DNA of 60,699 bases from Vulcanimicrobiota bacterium. Its GTDB lineage: Bacteria > Vulcanimicrobiota > Vulcanimicrobiia > Eremiobacterales > Eremiobacteraceae. The notes under the pieces were generated by a model. The model worked only from the letters and a program-made list of their open reading frames with translations, ran no database searches and was not told the DNA's origin. Positions 15,687 through 23,778 of this stretch are shown in pieces (positions within the stretch are counted from its first letter, which is position 1; each line of letters begins with the position of its first letter). The translations under genes and the position numbers were made by a program. The stretch spans positions 1 through 60,699 of the forward strand of contig JAFAKE010000013.1 in assembly GCA_019235715.1 (NCBI GenBank), written 5' to 3'.

Positions 15687-16336
15687 CGAAGTCGCAGCGC
15701 GACGCCGCGATCCTCGACAGGCTTCGCAAGGCCTATGCGGGCGCCGAGACGGCTCTCGAATTCGAGGACACGTTCCAGCTCCTCATCGCCGTGATTCTCT
15801 CAGCGCAGTGCACGGACGCGCGCGTCAATATGGTGACGCCGGCGCTCTTCGCTCGCTATCCGACCCCCGAAGCGCTGGCGGCTGCCGAGCCTGAAGAGGT
15901 TGAACCGTACATCAAGACGTGCGGCCTCTTCACGACAAAGGCGAAAAACATCGTCAATGCGAGCCGCAGAATCGTCCAGCAGCACGGCGGCACGGTGCCG
16001 AACACGATGGAGGAGCTGCTCGAGCTGCCCGGCGTCGGACGCAAAACGGCCAACGTCGTATTGTCGGTAGGTTTTCAACAAGCCGCGATCGCCGTCGACA
16101 CGCACGTCTTCCGCGTCGCTAACCGCACGGGCCTGACGCGAGCGAAAACGCCGGCGCAGTCGGAGCGCCAGCTCATGAGGGTCGTTCCGAAGAGATGGTG
16201 GTCGCGCGCGCACCATTGGCTGATCCATCATGGACGCGAGGTATGCCACGCACGCAGGCCGGCGTGTGCGACCTGCGTGCTCGTGGACCTGTGCCCGAGC
16301 GCGAAGCGCTTTCTTACTTTATCAGGCGGATCGTGA
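15602..16336 (+). CDS. nth: Endonuclease III (DNA glycosylase/AP lyase)
   Basis: The conserved part, from about position 15680, is a full-length Nth. It has LLIAVILSAQCTDARVN, the hairpin LPGVGRKTANVVL with the catalytic Lys, AVDTHVFRVANRTGL with the catalytic Asp, and the cluster C-x6-C-x2-C-x5-C in VCHARRPACATCVLVDLC. It removes oxidised pyrimidines. The start is unclear: between the MutY stop and the first conserved helix there is no in-frame ATG, GTG or TTG. The nearest is GTG at 15602, inside mutY, giving 244 residues with a 28-residue basic leader; a non-standard start is also possible. The 3' end overlaps the convergent DUF4870 gene by 23 bases. Confidence 0.85.
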   Translation: MAARPAQRSRTRRTRRTEPPKNARRPTLTKSQRDAAILDRLRKAYAGAETALEFEDTFQLLIAVILSAQCTDARVNMVTPALFARYPTPEALAAAEPEEVEPYIKTCGLFTTKAKNIVNASRRIVQQHGGTVPNTMEELLELPGVGRKTANVVLSVGFQQAAIAVDTHVFRVANRTGLTRAKTPAQSERQLMRVVPKRWWSRAHHWLIHHGREVCHARRPACATCVLVDLCPSAKRFLTLSGGS

Positions 16337-16796
16337 GCGGGTAGCGGTATGCGACGCCCTTATTGGCCTCGATCGATGCGAGGATGACCAGCACGATGTC
16401 CGCGACGATCAACGCGCCAAGCAAGATGAAGCCGATGAACACGAGCGTCAGCAGGCCTGCCACGATGCCGTAGATCGTCATCGAGATCTGGAAGTTCAGC
16501 GACTCCCTGCCTTGGTCGTCGACCAGCGGGTACTGGTCTTTCTTGATCAGCCAGACGACGAGCGGGCCGAGGATGTGGCCGAATGGGATGCCGATGAAGC
16601 CGCACAACGCGGTGAGATGCGAGAGCATCGCCCATAGGCGCGACTCGGACTGGATCTTGTCCGGCGTCGCGGTCGGCGCCGGCCCGGAAGAAGAATACAC
16701 AGAGGAGCTGTGCGTCGATGTGCCCGCCGGCGGAAGCGCCTGTTCGGGTTCTGCGGGAGGCAGCTGCGGATCGCCGGGCGTGTTCATATCGCTCAT
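16314..16796 (-). CDS. DUF4870 domain membrane protein
   Basis: A 160-residue protein. The first 45 residues are Pro/Ser-rich and disordered. From SRLWAMLSHLTALCGFIGIPFGHILGPLVVWL it matches DUF4870 (Tic20-like), with three membrane helices and the conserved loop around KKDQYPLVDDQGRESLNFQISMTIY. Function is unknown for the family. A good GAGGTG precedes the ATG by five bases. It lies 44 bp after the flavoprotein gene on the same strand and probably ends that operon. Confidence 0.85.
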   Translation of the reverse strand: MSDMNTPGDPQLPPAEPEQALPPAGTSTHSSSVYSSSGPAPTATPDKIQSESRLWAMLSHLTALCGFIGIPFGHILGPLVVWLIKKDQYPLVDDQGRESLNFQISMTIYGIVAGLLTLVFIGFILLGALIVADIVLVILASIEANKGVAYRYPLTIRLIK

Positions 16797-16840
16797 ATCG
16801 TCACCTCACAACAGCGTAATCAGACGTGATTCGAAAAGTT

Positions 16841-18124
16841 TCAACCGCCCTCGGCGTATCGGGCTTCGTCCCGCCTGCGCGGAACGAAGAACGACGGCTG
16901 GAATATCGCCTTCAACACGATGGAGCGCAACGCCCGCCTGCGGTCGAGAGTCCCGAGACCGTAGCCGATCGCTCTGCTCGCATAATACACGCTGCTCGCC
17001 GCCTTACGTACGATCAGGTCGAGCAGCGTGCCGCTCTTCGCCAAGTTCTTGAGCAGCCGCCCTGATGAGAGATAGCCGCCTGCCTCGGCGCGCCACTCCC
17101 GTTCGTGGGCACGCAGCGCAGAACGCGACGTGTCTCCGGCTTTCAATGCCTGCAACGCCGCGCGCGCGGCGCTGCGTCCGGAAACCAACGCTGTGTAGAT
17201 GCCTTCTCCCGATAGCGGATCGACCAGCGAGGCGGCATCGCCTACCAGCATCGCACCGTCGAACACCGTCGGGCGATTCGCGCTCGACACCGGCAGCGGC
17301 CAGCCGATCGCGCGCCCGATCATGCGCGCGCCCAGACAACGCGCAGCGACCGCCGGCGTGGTCGCCAAGAAGTCATCGAGCAATTCGCGCATCTTCTTCT
17401 TCGAGCGGCGCAGCTCGCCGACGTAGATGCCGATGCCGATATTCGCGAGTCCATCGCCCGTCGGGAAGATCCAGCCGTAGCCAGGCAGCGTACGCGTGTC
17501 GTAATAGTAGATCTCGAGCTTGTCGGTGAGCCCTTCGACGCCTTCGTAATACCCGCGCAGCGCGTAACCCAAGTGGCGCGGCGAGTTCTCATCCAGGCCG
17601 AGCGATTTTGCGACGGCAGAATGAGCGCCGTCGGCGCCGATGACGACCTTGCAATCGACGGTGCGCGCGCCGGACGCATCCGCATATGCCACGCGCCAGC
17701 CGCCATCGTGCGGCGACATAGCGGCGAACGACGACTCCTCAAGCAACGTCGCGCCAGCGGCCTGCGCGGCGCGAGCCAGACGTTCGTCAAAGACCAAGCG
17801 CGGCACGACCCAGCATTCGGCGCGCCTGCCGTTTTCGAGCGGCGGCGGATCGGCCGCGAACGTGCCGCCGTCAGGACTGCCGATGAGTCCGCCGAGCGTG
17901 CGCGCGCCCTTGCCTTGGAAGTCGTCGAAATGCACGCCCATGTCGTCGAGGATGTCGATCGAGTGCGCGGTGGCGCCATCGCCGCACGCCTTATCGCGCG
18001 GGAAGCGCGCGCGTTCGAGCATGACGACCTGTGCGCCGGCGCGTGCGAGCCAGTGTGCGGCCGCCGATCCGCCCGGGCCGGCGCCGACGACGACGACGTC
18101 AGCCGACGATCGTTTAGCGTCCAT
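16841..18124 (-). CDS. Geranylgeranyl reductase family FAD-dependent oxidoreductase
   Basis: A 427-residue flavoprotein of the ChlP / digeranylgeranylglycerophospholipid reductase superfamily. The FAD motif DVVVVGAGPGGSAAAHWLARA is at the N-terminus, followed by KACGDGATAHSIDIL. VVIGADGAHSAVAKSLGL and VGDAASLVDPLSGEGIYTAL provide the second FAD contact. Family members saturate isoprenoid side chains, for example of lipids, quinones or chlorophyll. No chlorophyll or archaeal-lipid genes are visible here, so the substrate is open. The start overlaps the upstream aminotransferase gene by 11 bases, indicating translational coupling. Confidence 0.85.
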   Translation of the reverse strand: MDAKRSSADVVVVGAGPGGSAAAHWLARAGAQVVMLERARFPRDKACGDGATAHSIDILDDMGVHFDDFQGKGARTLGGLIGSPDGGTFAADPPPLENGRRAECWVVPRLVFDERLARAAQAAGATLLEESSFAAMSPHDGGWRVAYADASGARTVDCKVVIGADGAHSAVAKSLGLDENSPRHLGYALRGYYEGVEGLTDKLEIYYYDTRTLPGYGWIFPTGDGLANIGIGIYVGELRRSKKKMRELLDDFLATTPAVAARCLGARMIGRAIGWPLPVSSANRPTVFDGAMLVGDAASLVDPLSGEGIYTALVSGRSAARAALQALKAGDTSRSALRAHEREWRAEAGGYLSSGRLLKNLAKSGTLLDLIVRKAASSVYYASRAIGYGLGTLDRRRALRSIVLKAIFQPSFFVPRRRDEARYAEGG

Positions 18125-19271
18125 CGCGGATCGAGGCCAACTCAGCGGCGACTGCTGCCACTTCGTCGCGTGTGTTATAGAAATGCGGCGCGACGCGGAT
18201 GCCGGCGTTCGGGCGGAAGTCCACCATGAACTTGCGGCGGATCAACTCGTCGCATGCGCGCCTCGCATCGGGCACGTCCAGCGTCACGTGACCGCCGCGC
18301 TGCTTCGCATCAAGCGGCGAACGCACGGTGATGCCGGCTTGCTGCGCGCGTTCTATCAGCAATTCGGTCAGCTCGACATTGCGCGCGCGGATGTGCGCGA
18401 CGCCGACCTCGTTGATGATCTCCAGGCCGCCGAGCGCTGCATAGATCGCCGGCATGTTCGACGTGCCGCCGCTGTAGCGCGACACATCGTCAGCCGGTTC
18501 GAACGCGCCCATGTCGAAATCGAAGGGCCGCTTGTGCCCAAACCAGCCGATCATCGCGGGCGACAACCGCTCGTACAGATCCGGACGCACCCATAAGAAC
18601 GCCGCTCCCGGACCGCCGCACAACCATTTGAGGCAGCCGCCGACCACCGCGTCGACGCCGAGCGCGGGCGCATCGATGGGAAACACGCCGACCGATTGGA
18701 AGACGTCCAAAAAGACGTAGGCGCCCACACGGTGCGCCTTTTCGACGATCGGCGCGACGTCGCAGACCGCGCTCGTGCGGAACAGCACGTGCGAGATGGG
18801 AACGGCGACCGTCCGCTCGTCAATGGCGTCGCACAGCGCCTCGACGTCGGCGCGCAAACCGTCGCGGCTCTTGACGACCTCCACGCGCGCACCGCGCCGC
18901 GCCTGCGCTTGCCAAAGATAATGGATGGTCGGGAACTCGAGATCGGAATAGACGATCTTGTCGCGGCCCTTGGCATAATCGAGGCACGAGGCGAGCACCC
19001 ACTCACAGCTCGAGACGTTCTGCAAGATCGTGACTTCGCCAGCGCCGGCCCCGATCAGCGCGCCGATCAGGTCGCCGGCGCGGCGCGCGGCCGCAAGCCA
19101 CTCATCCCACGCGAGCTGGCCCTGTTCGCGCCACGTGCGCGCGTATTGCGCCAGCCGTTCGGGCGTGCGCGCGGGCATCGCGCCGAGCGAATTGCTGATG
19201 AGATACGTGCAGGTTGAGAGAATCGGGAACTCGGCTCGCCGCGCGAGCGCAAGGTCGGCGTCGACGCGCAT
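18114..19271 (-). CDS. Class V aminotransferase-fold PLP enzyme, kynureninase-like
   Basis: A 385-residue fold-type I PLP enzyme. The PLP Lys lies in GGCLKWLCGGPGAAFLWVRPD, which resembles the kynureninase sequence around its Lys and GGPG loop. LDVFQSVGVFPIDAP provides the conserved Asp-Gln pair. It may be a kynureninase, an isopenicillin-N epimerase-like enzyme or a cysteine-desulfurase relative. No other tryptophan catabolism gene is visible. The ATG at 19271 is favoured over the adjacent GTG because AGAAGG then has a better spacing. It is the first gene of a minus-strand operon with the reductase. Confidence 0.8.
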   Translation of the reverse strand: MRVDADLALARRAEFPILSTCTYLISNSLGAMPARTPERLAQYARTWREQGQLAWDEWLAAARRAGDLIGALIGAGAGEVTILQNVSSCEWVLASCLDYAKGRDKIVYSDLEFPTIHYLWQAQARRGARVEVVKSRDGLRADVEALCDAIDERTVAVPISHVLFRTSAVCDVAPIVEKAHRVGAYVFLDVFQSVGVFPIDAPALGVDAVVGGCLKWLCGGPGAAFLWVRPDLYERLSPAMIGWFGHKRPFDFDMGAFEPADDVSRYSGGTSNMPAIYAALGGLEIINEVGVAHIRARNVELTELLIERAQQAGITVRSPLDAKQRGGHVTLDVPDARRACDELIRRKFMVDFRPNAGIRVAPHFYNTRDEVAAVAAELASIRDGR

Positions 19272-19349
19272 CACACCGCGCCTTCTGGTCTAACGTTACG
19301 GCTCCCCGCTAGGTGCGGATATCGCTCGAGCAGAAGGTGGCAGTCCCTC

Positions 19350-20189
19350 ATGAGACCGTCGTTGCCAGGTCAACGGTTCGCAAATCTCGTCGCGCGCTGC
19401 GACGAAGAGCACGTCGACCTGCCGCTCGACACATCGTGCCTGTTATGCGCCGCTGTGTTCGATGCGGGTGTTGAGCCCGATCGCTATATGCGCAAGCTCG
19501 ATGCGCTTGCCGCCCGTGCCGCGAAGGCGGCCGGCGGTTCGAACGATCCGTACGCACGCATGGGCGGCGTGCTCAAGACGCTGTTCGGCGAAGGCGGCTT
19601 CCGCGGCAATCACGGCGCATATTACGAGCCCGGGAACAGTTTATTGTCCAGCGTGCTCGATCGCCGCGTCGGCATTCCGATCACGCTCTCCGTCATCGTG
19701 CTCGAGACAGCACGCCGCGTCGGCCTGACGCTAGAAGGCGTCGGTGTTCCCGGCCACTTCGTCGTGCGCTTCCCGGATCCGAGCAGCCGGCTGTTCATCG
19801 ATCCGTACCAGGCAGGCGCGGTGCTCGACGTCACCGATTGCGTCGCGCTCGTCGACAAATTGTATCGCGGGCGCATCACCTGGCGCGATTCGTTCCTCGA
19901 TCCAGTGTCGCACCGCACCATCGTCAAACGCGTGCTCCTCAACCTCAAGAACAGCTTAAGCCAGGCGAAGAACTACGTCGCCGCGTTGGCGGCGATCGAA
20001 CTGCAGCTCGTGCTCGACCCCGACGATCCGACCGAGCTGCGCGACCGCGGCATCTTGTTCGCGCGGCTGCATCGCTACGACCGCGCGATCGAAGATCTCG
20101 AGACATATCTGCGCCGTTCGCCCGGAGCCGGTGACGGCGAAACGATCCGCCACACCGTCGAATATCTGCGTCAAGCGCGAGGACTCTAA
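19350..20189 (+). CDS. SirB1/transglutaminase-like protein with C-terminal TPR
   Basis: A 279-residue member of the SirB1 family. The transglutaminase-like core includes FRGNHGAYYEPGNSLLSSVLDRRVGIPITLSVI and VGVPGHFVVRFP, with the conserved His and Asn/Asp positions. A TPR-like tail follows (about 205-270), around LNLKNSLSQAKNYVAALAAIELQL and RYDRAIEDLETYLRR. The biochemical role of the family is unclear; the catalytic Cys of true transglutaminases is not obvious here. The aminopeptidase gene begins one base after its stop codon, forming an operon of three plus-strand genes. Confidence 0.85.
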   Translation: MRPSLPGQRFANLVARCDEEHVDLPLDTSCLLCAAVFDAGVEPDRYMRKLDALAARAAKAAGGSNDPYARMGGVLKTLFGEGGFRGNHGAYYEPGNSLLSSVLDRRVGIPITLSVIVLETARRVGLTLEGVGVPGHFVVRFPDPSSRLFIDPYQAGAVLDVTDCVALVDKLYRGRITWRDSFLDPVSHRTIVKRVLLNLKNSLSQAKNYVAALAAIELQLVLDPDDPTELRDRGILFARLHRYDRAIEDLETYLRRSPGAGDGETIRHTVEYLRQARGL

Positions 20190-21518
20190 GTGACCGAATT
20201 CAAGAAACGTCGCGACGCATTTATGGAGAAGATCGGCGACGCCGTCGCCGTCTTCCCAAGCGCGCCGCAAGTGATCCGTTCGAACGACGGCCATTATCCG
20301 TATCGCCAAGATTCCGACTTCTATTATCTGACGGGTTTTGCAGAACCCGAGAGCGTGCTCGTGCTCGCGCCGTCGCACCCGCAGACGAAGACGGTGATCT
20401 TCGTGCGCCCGCGCGACCGCGACCGCGAGATTTGGGAAGGCAAACGGCTCGGCGTCGAAGCCGCGGCTGCGGCGCTATCCGTTGACGCCGCGTATCCGCT
20501 CGCCGAACTTGACGAACGCCTGCCGGCGCTGCTCGACGGATCCGACAACCTCTATTACGGCATGAACGGCGGCCACGAGTTCATCCGCCGCATCATCCGT
20601 CACGTCAAACAGGCGCGCATCACGCGCCGTCGCGCCGACAATGCGGCGCTCAACATCCTCGATCCCAGTCCCATCCTGCACGAGATGCGCACGATCAAGT
20701 CCGCGGCGGACATCGCCGGCATGCGGCGCGCCGTGGAGATCAGTTGCGCTGGACATCTCGCCGCGATGCGCTACGCGCGGCCAGGCATGCACGAATATGA
20801 AGTGCAGGCGATCGTCGACTATGTCTTCGCCAGCCGCGGAGCGGAGTCGAATTCGTATCCGAGCATCGTCGCCGGCGGCAACAACACGACGTACCTGCAC
20901 TATACCGCCAACCGCGACCGCATTCCCGACGATGCGCTCGTGCTGATCGACGCGGGCGCCGAAGTCGATTTCTACAACGGCGACATCACGCGCACGTGGC
21001 CGATCTCAGGCAAATTCAGCGCCGAGCAGCGCGCCGTGTACGATATCGTGCTGGCGGCCAACCGTGCGGCGATCGAACTGTGCAAGCCGGGCGTCACGTT
21101 CAACACGACGATCAACGACGCGGCGCAGCGCATCATGGTCGAGGGTTTGATCGACCTCAAGCTGGTCAAGGGACCCGCTGACGCGGTCCTCGAGGGCGGC
21201 GCGCATCGCCCGTTCCTGCCGCATCGCGTCGGACATTTCTTAGGTTACGACACGCACGACGTCGGCTTCTATCGCCAGAAAGGCGATTGGCGCCCGCTCG
21301 CGGCCGGCATGGTCGTGACGATCGAGCCTGGCCTGTACGTCGGCTACGATCTTGACGTCGATCCGCGCTTCAAAGGCATCGGAGTGCGCATCGAAGACGA
21401 CGTGCTCGTCACCGAGCGCGGCCGCGAGAATCTCAGCGAAGAGCTGCCGAAAGACGCCGACGAGATCGAACGCACGATGGAAGCGGGGCGCCGCTCCAAA
21501 GAGCCGCTGCTCGCATGA
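20190..21518 (+). CDS. pepP: Aminopeptidase P family (Xaa-Pro aminopeptidase)
   Basis: A 442-residue M24B metallopeptidase removing N-terminal residues next to proline. The N-terminal creatinase domain includes YYLTGFAEPESVLVL. The pita-bread catalytic domain supplies two metal ions through DAGAEVDFYNGDITRTWP (two Asp), HRVGHFLGYDTHDVG (His), TIEPGLYV (Glu) and GVRIEDDVLVTERG (Glu). Start GTG at 20190 directly follows the previous stop. It overlaps the next gene through ATGA, so both are co-translated. Confidence 0.92.
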   Translation: MTEFKKRRDAFMEKIGDAVAVFPSAPQVIRSNDGHYPYRQDSDFYYLTGFAEPESVLVLAPSHPQTKTVIFVRPRDRDREIWEGKRLGVEAAAAALSVDAAYPLAELDERLPALLDGSDNLYYGMNGGHEFIRRIIRHVKQARITRRRADNAALNILDPSPILHEMRTIKSAADIAGMRRAVEISCAGHLAAMRYARPGMHEYEVQAIVDYVFASRGAESNSYPSIVAGGNNTTYLHYTANRDRIPDDALVLIDAGAEVDFYNGDITRTWPISGKFSAEQRAVYDIVLAANRAAIELCKPGVTFNTTINDAAQRIMVEGLIDLKLVKGPADAVLEGGAHRPFLPHRVGHFLGYDTHDVGFYRQKGDWRPLAAGMVVTIEPGLYVGYDLDVDPRFKGIGVRIEDDVLVTERGRENLSEELPKDADEIERTMEAGRRSKEPLLA

Positions 21519-22726
21519 CCGAAGCCGCGCTCGAGCGCGTCTTCGAAGAAGTCGTCCGCTGGCGACGCCGCATCCACGAACACCCCGAACTCGGTTTTGA
21601 GGAGCGGCGCACGAGCGCGCTCGTCGAGGAAACGTTGCACGCCGCCGGCATCGAGACAGCGCGCGTGGCGCAGACCGGCGTGGTCGGTGTGTTGCGTGGC
21701 GCGCGCCCGGGCAGCACGCTCGCGTTTCGCGCCGACATGGATGCGCTGCCGCTGCAAGAGCGCAGCGGCGAACCGTTTTCGTCGAAGATCCCGGATGTGA
21801 TGCATGCATGCGGCCACGATGCGCATACGGCGATGCTGCTGGGCGCGGCCGTTTCGCTGGCGCAAGAGCGCGAGCACCTGGCCGGCACGCTGAAGTTCTT
21901 CTTCCAGCCCGCAGAGGAAGGCCCAGGCGGAGCGCTGCCGATGATCGAGGCTGGTGTCATGCGCGCTCCGGTCGTTGACGGCGTCGCGATGCTGCACGTG
22001 TCACCGTTGCTGCCGTCCGGCGTTTTTGGCACGCGCCACGGCGCCATGTCCGCGTCGTGCGACGATTTCGCGATCCGCATCCATGGCCGCGGCGGACACG
22101 GAGCGTACCCGCATGGCGCCGTCGATACGATACCGACCGCCGCGGAGATCGTCGGCGCGATTCAACGCATCGCCAGCCGCGAGATCGATCCGTTGCGCTC
22201 GGTCGTGATCTCGGTCGGCGTCATCCGCGGCGGTTACCGGCGCAATATCGTCGCCGATGAGACCGTGCTCGAAGGTACGATCCGCTGTTTGGACGAGGGC
22301 GTGCGCAAGAGCATTCCAAGCCGGCTCGAGCGCATCGTCAAAGGCATCTGCGAAGCGCATCGTGCGACGTACGATATTGAATTTGAGTTCGGCTATCCAA
22401 GCGTCTTCAATGACCCACATTTCACGGACCGCGCGGTCGCGGCGCTGCGCGATGCCGACCAAGTGGTGGTCGACATACCAGAACCGTCGATGGGCGCCGA
22501 GGACTTCGCATACTTCGCACAGCATGCGCCCGGCTGCTATCTTCGGCTCGGCGTCGCGCTGCCCGGAATCGCTGATCCGCCGATGGCGCATTCTCCGGAA
22601 TTCCGCCTCGACGAGCGCGCGCTCGCGTCGGGGGTAAGGGCTTTCCGCGCGCTGGCTCACGCTTTGCCTGCATCGTGGGCGCCGCGTACAGAACCGGACG
22701 CGGCACCGGTCCCTCGAGTTTCGTAA
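21515..22726 (+). CDS. M20 family amidohydrolase / N-acyl-amino-acid hydrolase
   Basis: A 403-residue M20D-type enzyme like hippurate hydrolase or IAA-amino-acid hydrolase. Metal ligands appear in MHACGHDAHTAMLLG (Cys and His), FFFQPAEEGPGGAL (Glu pair), and SMGAEDFAYFAQHAPG near the end. The dimerisation domain has GRGGHGAYPHGAVDTIPTAAEIV. It probably releases amino acids or acyl groups from N-acylated substrates. It overlaps pepP by four bases; together with pepP it suggests use of peptides or acyl-amino acids. The last 30 residues are Pro/Ala-rich. Confidence 0.9.
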   Translation: MTEAALERVFEEVVRWRRRIHEHPELGFEERRTSALVEETLHAAGIETARVAQTGVVGVLRGARPGSTLAFRADMDALPLQERSGEPFSSKIPDVMHACGHDAHTAMLLGAAVSLAQEREHLAGTLKFFFQPAEEGPGGALPMIEAGVMRAPVVDGVAMLHVSPLLPSGVFGTRHGAMSASCDDFAIRIHGRGGHGAYPHGAVDTIPTAAEIVGAIQRIASREIDPLRSVVISVGVIRGGYRRNIVADETVLEGTIRCLDEGVRKSIPSRLERIVKGICEAHRATYDIEFEFGYPSVFNDPHFTDRAVAALRDADQVVVDIPEPSMGAEDFAYFAQHAPGCYLRLGVALPGIADPPMAHSPEFRLDERALASGVRAFRALAHALPASWAPRTEPDAAPVPRVS

Positions 22727-22804
22727 CATCCGCCGTCCCACCGGAGTCTTAAACTCGTAGGCAGTTCGGGACGATATTTCAAAGTGTAGGCGCGCGCTGT
22801 TCGT

Positions 22805-23662
22805 ATGGACCGCGCCGATTCTTGGAGGCAGCCCCGCTACGTGAGCTTCACCCCTGGCGCGCCGCTGCGCCGCAGCTTCAAAGAAGACCGCGATGAGCGC
22901 AAGCGCAAGAAGAGCGTGCGTCAACGCGTCCGCGTCTTCGCACTCATCGCCGTGCTGATCGTGGTCGGCGCAGGCGCGTGGATCGCATACGCGCGTCCGG
23001 ACTTCAGCGCGCTGTTGAGCAACTTGCAGCATCCGGTCCCTGCGCCGAAACCGACGGCGAAGTCGGCGATCCTGCCCACGCACCTGCTCGCCTACCACCC
23101 GGTCAAGCCGGGGCCGAAATTGATCGGAGCGACGCCCACACCGCTGCCGACCGAAACGCCCAAGCCGACGCCGACACCGCAACCGACGACCACGCCGACG
23201 CCGGGTCCCAAAAAAGCTCCCGCGACGAAACCGAAGCCGGCTGCGCGGCCGCTCACAGTCGCGGCGGCTGGAAATGCGTTCGCATTGCCGCCGACCCCCG
23301 CACCGCAGTTCACGGCCGCTCCGACGCTGGCACCCGCGACGCCTGCGCCGGCGACACCGACGCCGGCAGCTGCGGAGGTGTACGCGCCGCAGATCGTCGT
23401 CGACGCGCGCTTCGCCAACCGCATCCAGCCGGATTATCCGGAGATCGCGCGCGAGCAGAACGCGGGCGGCACCGCGATCGTGCTGGTGACCGTCGGACCA
23501 AAAGGCAATGTCATCTCGCAGCGCCTTGAAAAATCCGCGGGCCATCCGGCGCTGGATCAGGCAGCGCTGTCGGCGGCAGCGCGCAGCTCGTTCCTGCCAC
23601 CGAAGATCGACGGCAAGCCCGCGACCGAAACGTATCGCGTCGTCTACACGTTCGCGCCTTAG
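22805..23662 (+). CDS. TonB-like energy transducer protein
   Basis: A 285-residue inner-membrane protein with a basic N-terminus, one membrane helix (about 40-62), a long Pro/Thr/Lys-rich periplasmic spacer (about 85-195), and a C-terminal TonB domain. That domain contains IQPDYPEIAREQNAGGTAIVLVTVG and HPALDQAALSAAARSSFLPPKIDG. TonB couples proton-motive force to outer-membrane receptors. No exbB/exbD or receptor gene is next to it. The start is uncertain: ATG 22805 has no ribosome binding site, while GTG 22841 has GGAGG 12 bases upstream. Confidence 0.85.
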   Translation: MDRADSWRQPRYVSFTPGAPLRRSFKEDRDERKRKKSVRQRVRVFALIAVLIVVGAGAWIAYARPDFSALLSNLQHPVPAPKPTAKSAILPTHLLAYHPVKPGPKLIGATPTPLPTETPKPTPTPQPTTTPTPGPKKAPATKPKPAARPLTVAAAGNAFALPPTPAPQFTAAPTLAPATPAPATPTPAAAEVYAPQIVVDARFANRIQPDYPEIAREQNAGGTAIVLVTVGPKGNVISQRLEKSAGHPALDQAALSAAARSSFLPPKIDGKPATETYRVVYTFAP

Positions 23663-23694
23663 AGCAGCCCTAAACCGGTCGAACGTCCCAAGTA

Positions 23695-23720
23695 TTGACA
23701 GCGCCGCGCGCGGGTATAAT
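23695..23720 (+). promoter_or_regulatory. Candidate sigma-70-type promoter with consensus hexamers
   Basis: TTGACA at 23695-23700 and TATAAT at 23715-23720 are both perfect consensus hexamers, but only 14 bases apart, shorter than the usual 16-18. They point to the peptidase gene starting at 23779. In this GC-rich DNA two perfect hexamers are unlikely by chance, yet the spacing is poor; the -10 may act alone. Confidence 0.5.
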
Positions 23721-23778
23721 TCCGTCATCCCACAGCGGATTTGAGGCGAGGTCCCTGGCGTGAACGGGGTTATTCAGC

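Noticed and set aside
22735-22773. CGTCCC ... GGGACG inverted repeat upstream of the TonB-like gene
   Set aside because: Only six bases per arm with more than 25 bases between; likely by chance in GC-rich DNA.
22001-23728. 575-codon minus-strand ORF opposite the M20 and TonB genes
   Set aside because: An antisense shadow. It is extremely Arg-rich, has no domain, and the plus strand holds two clear gene families.
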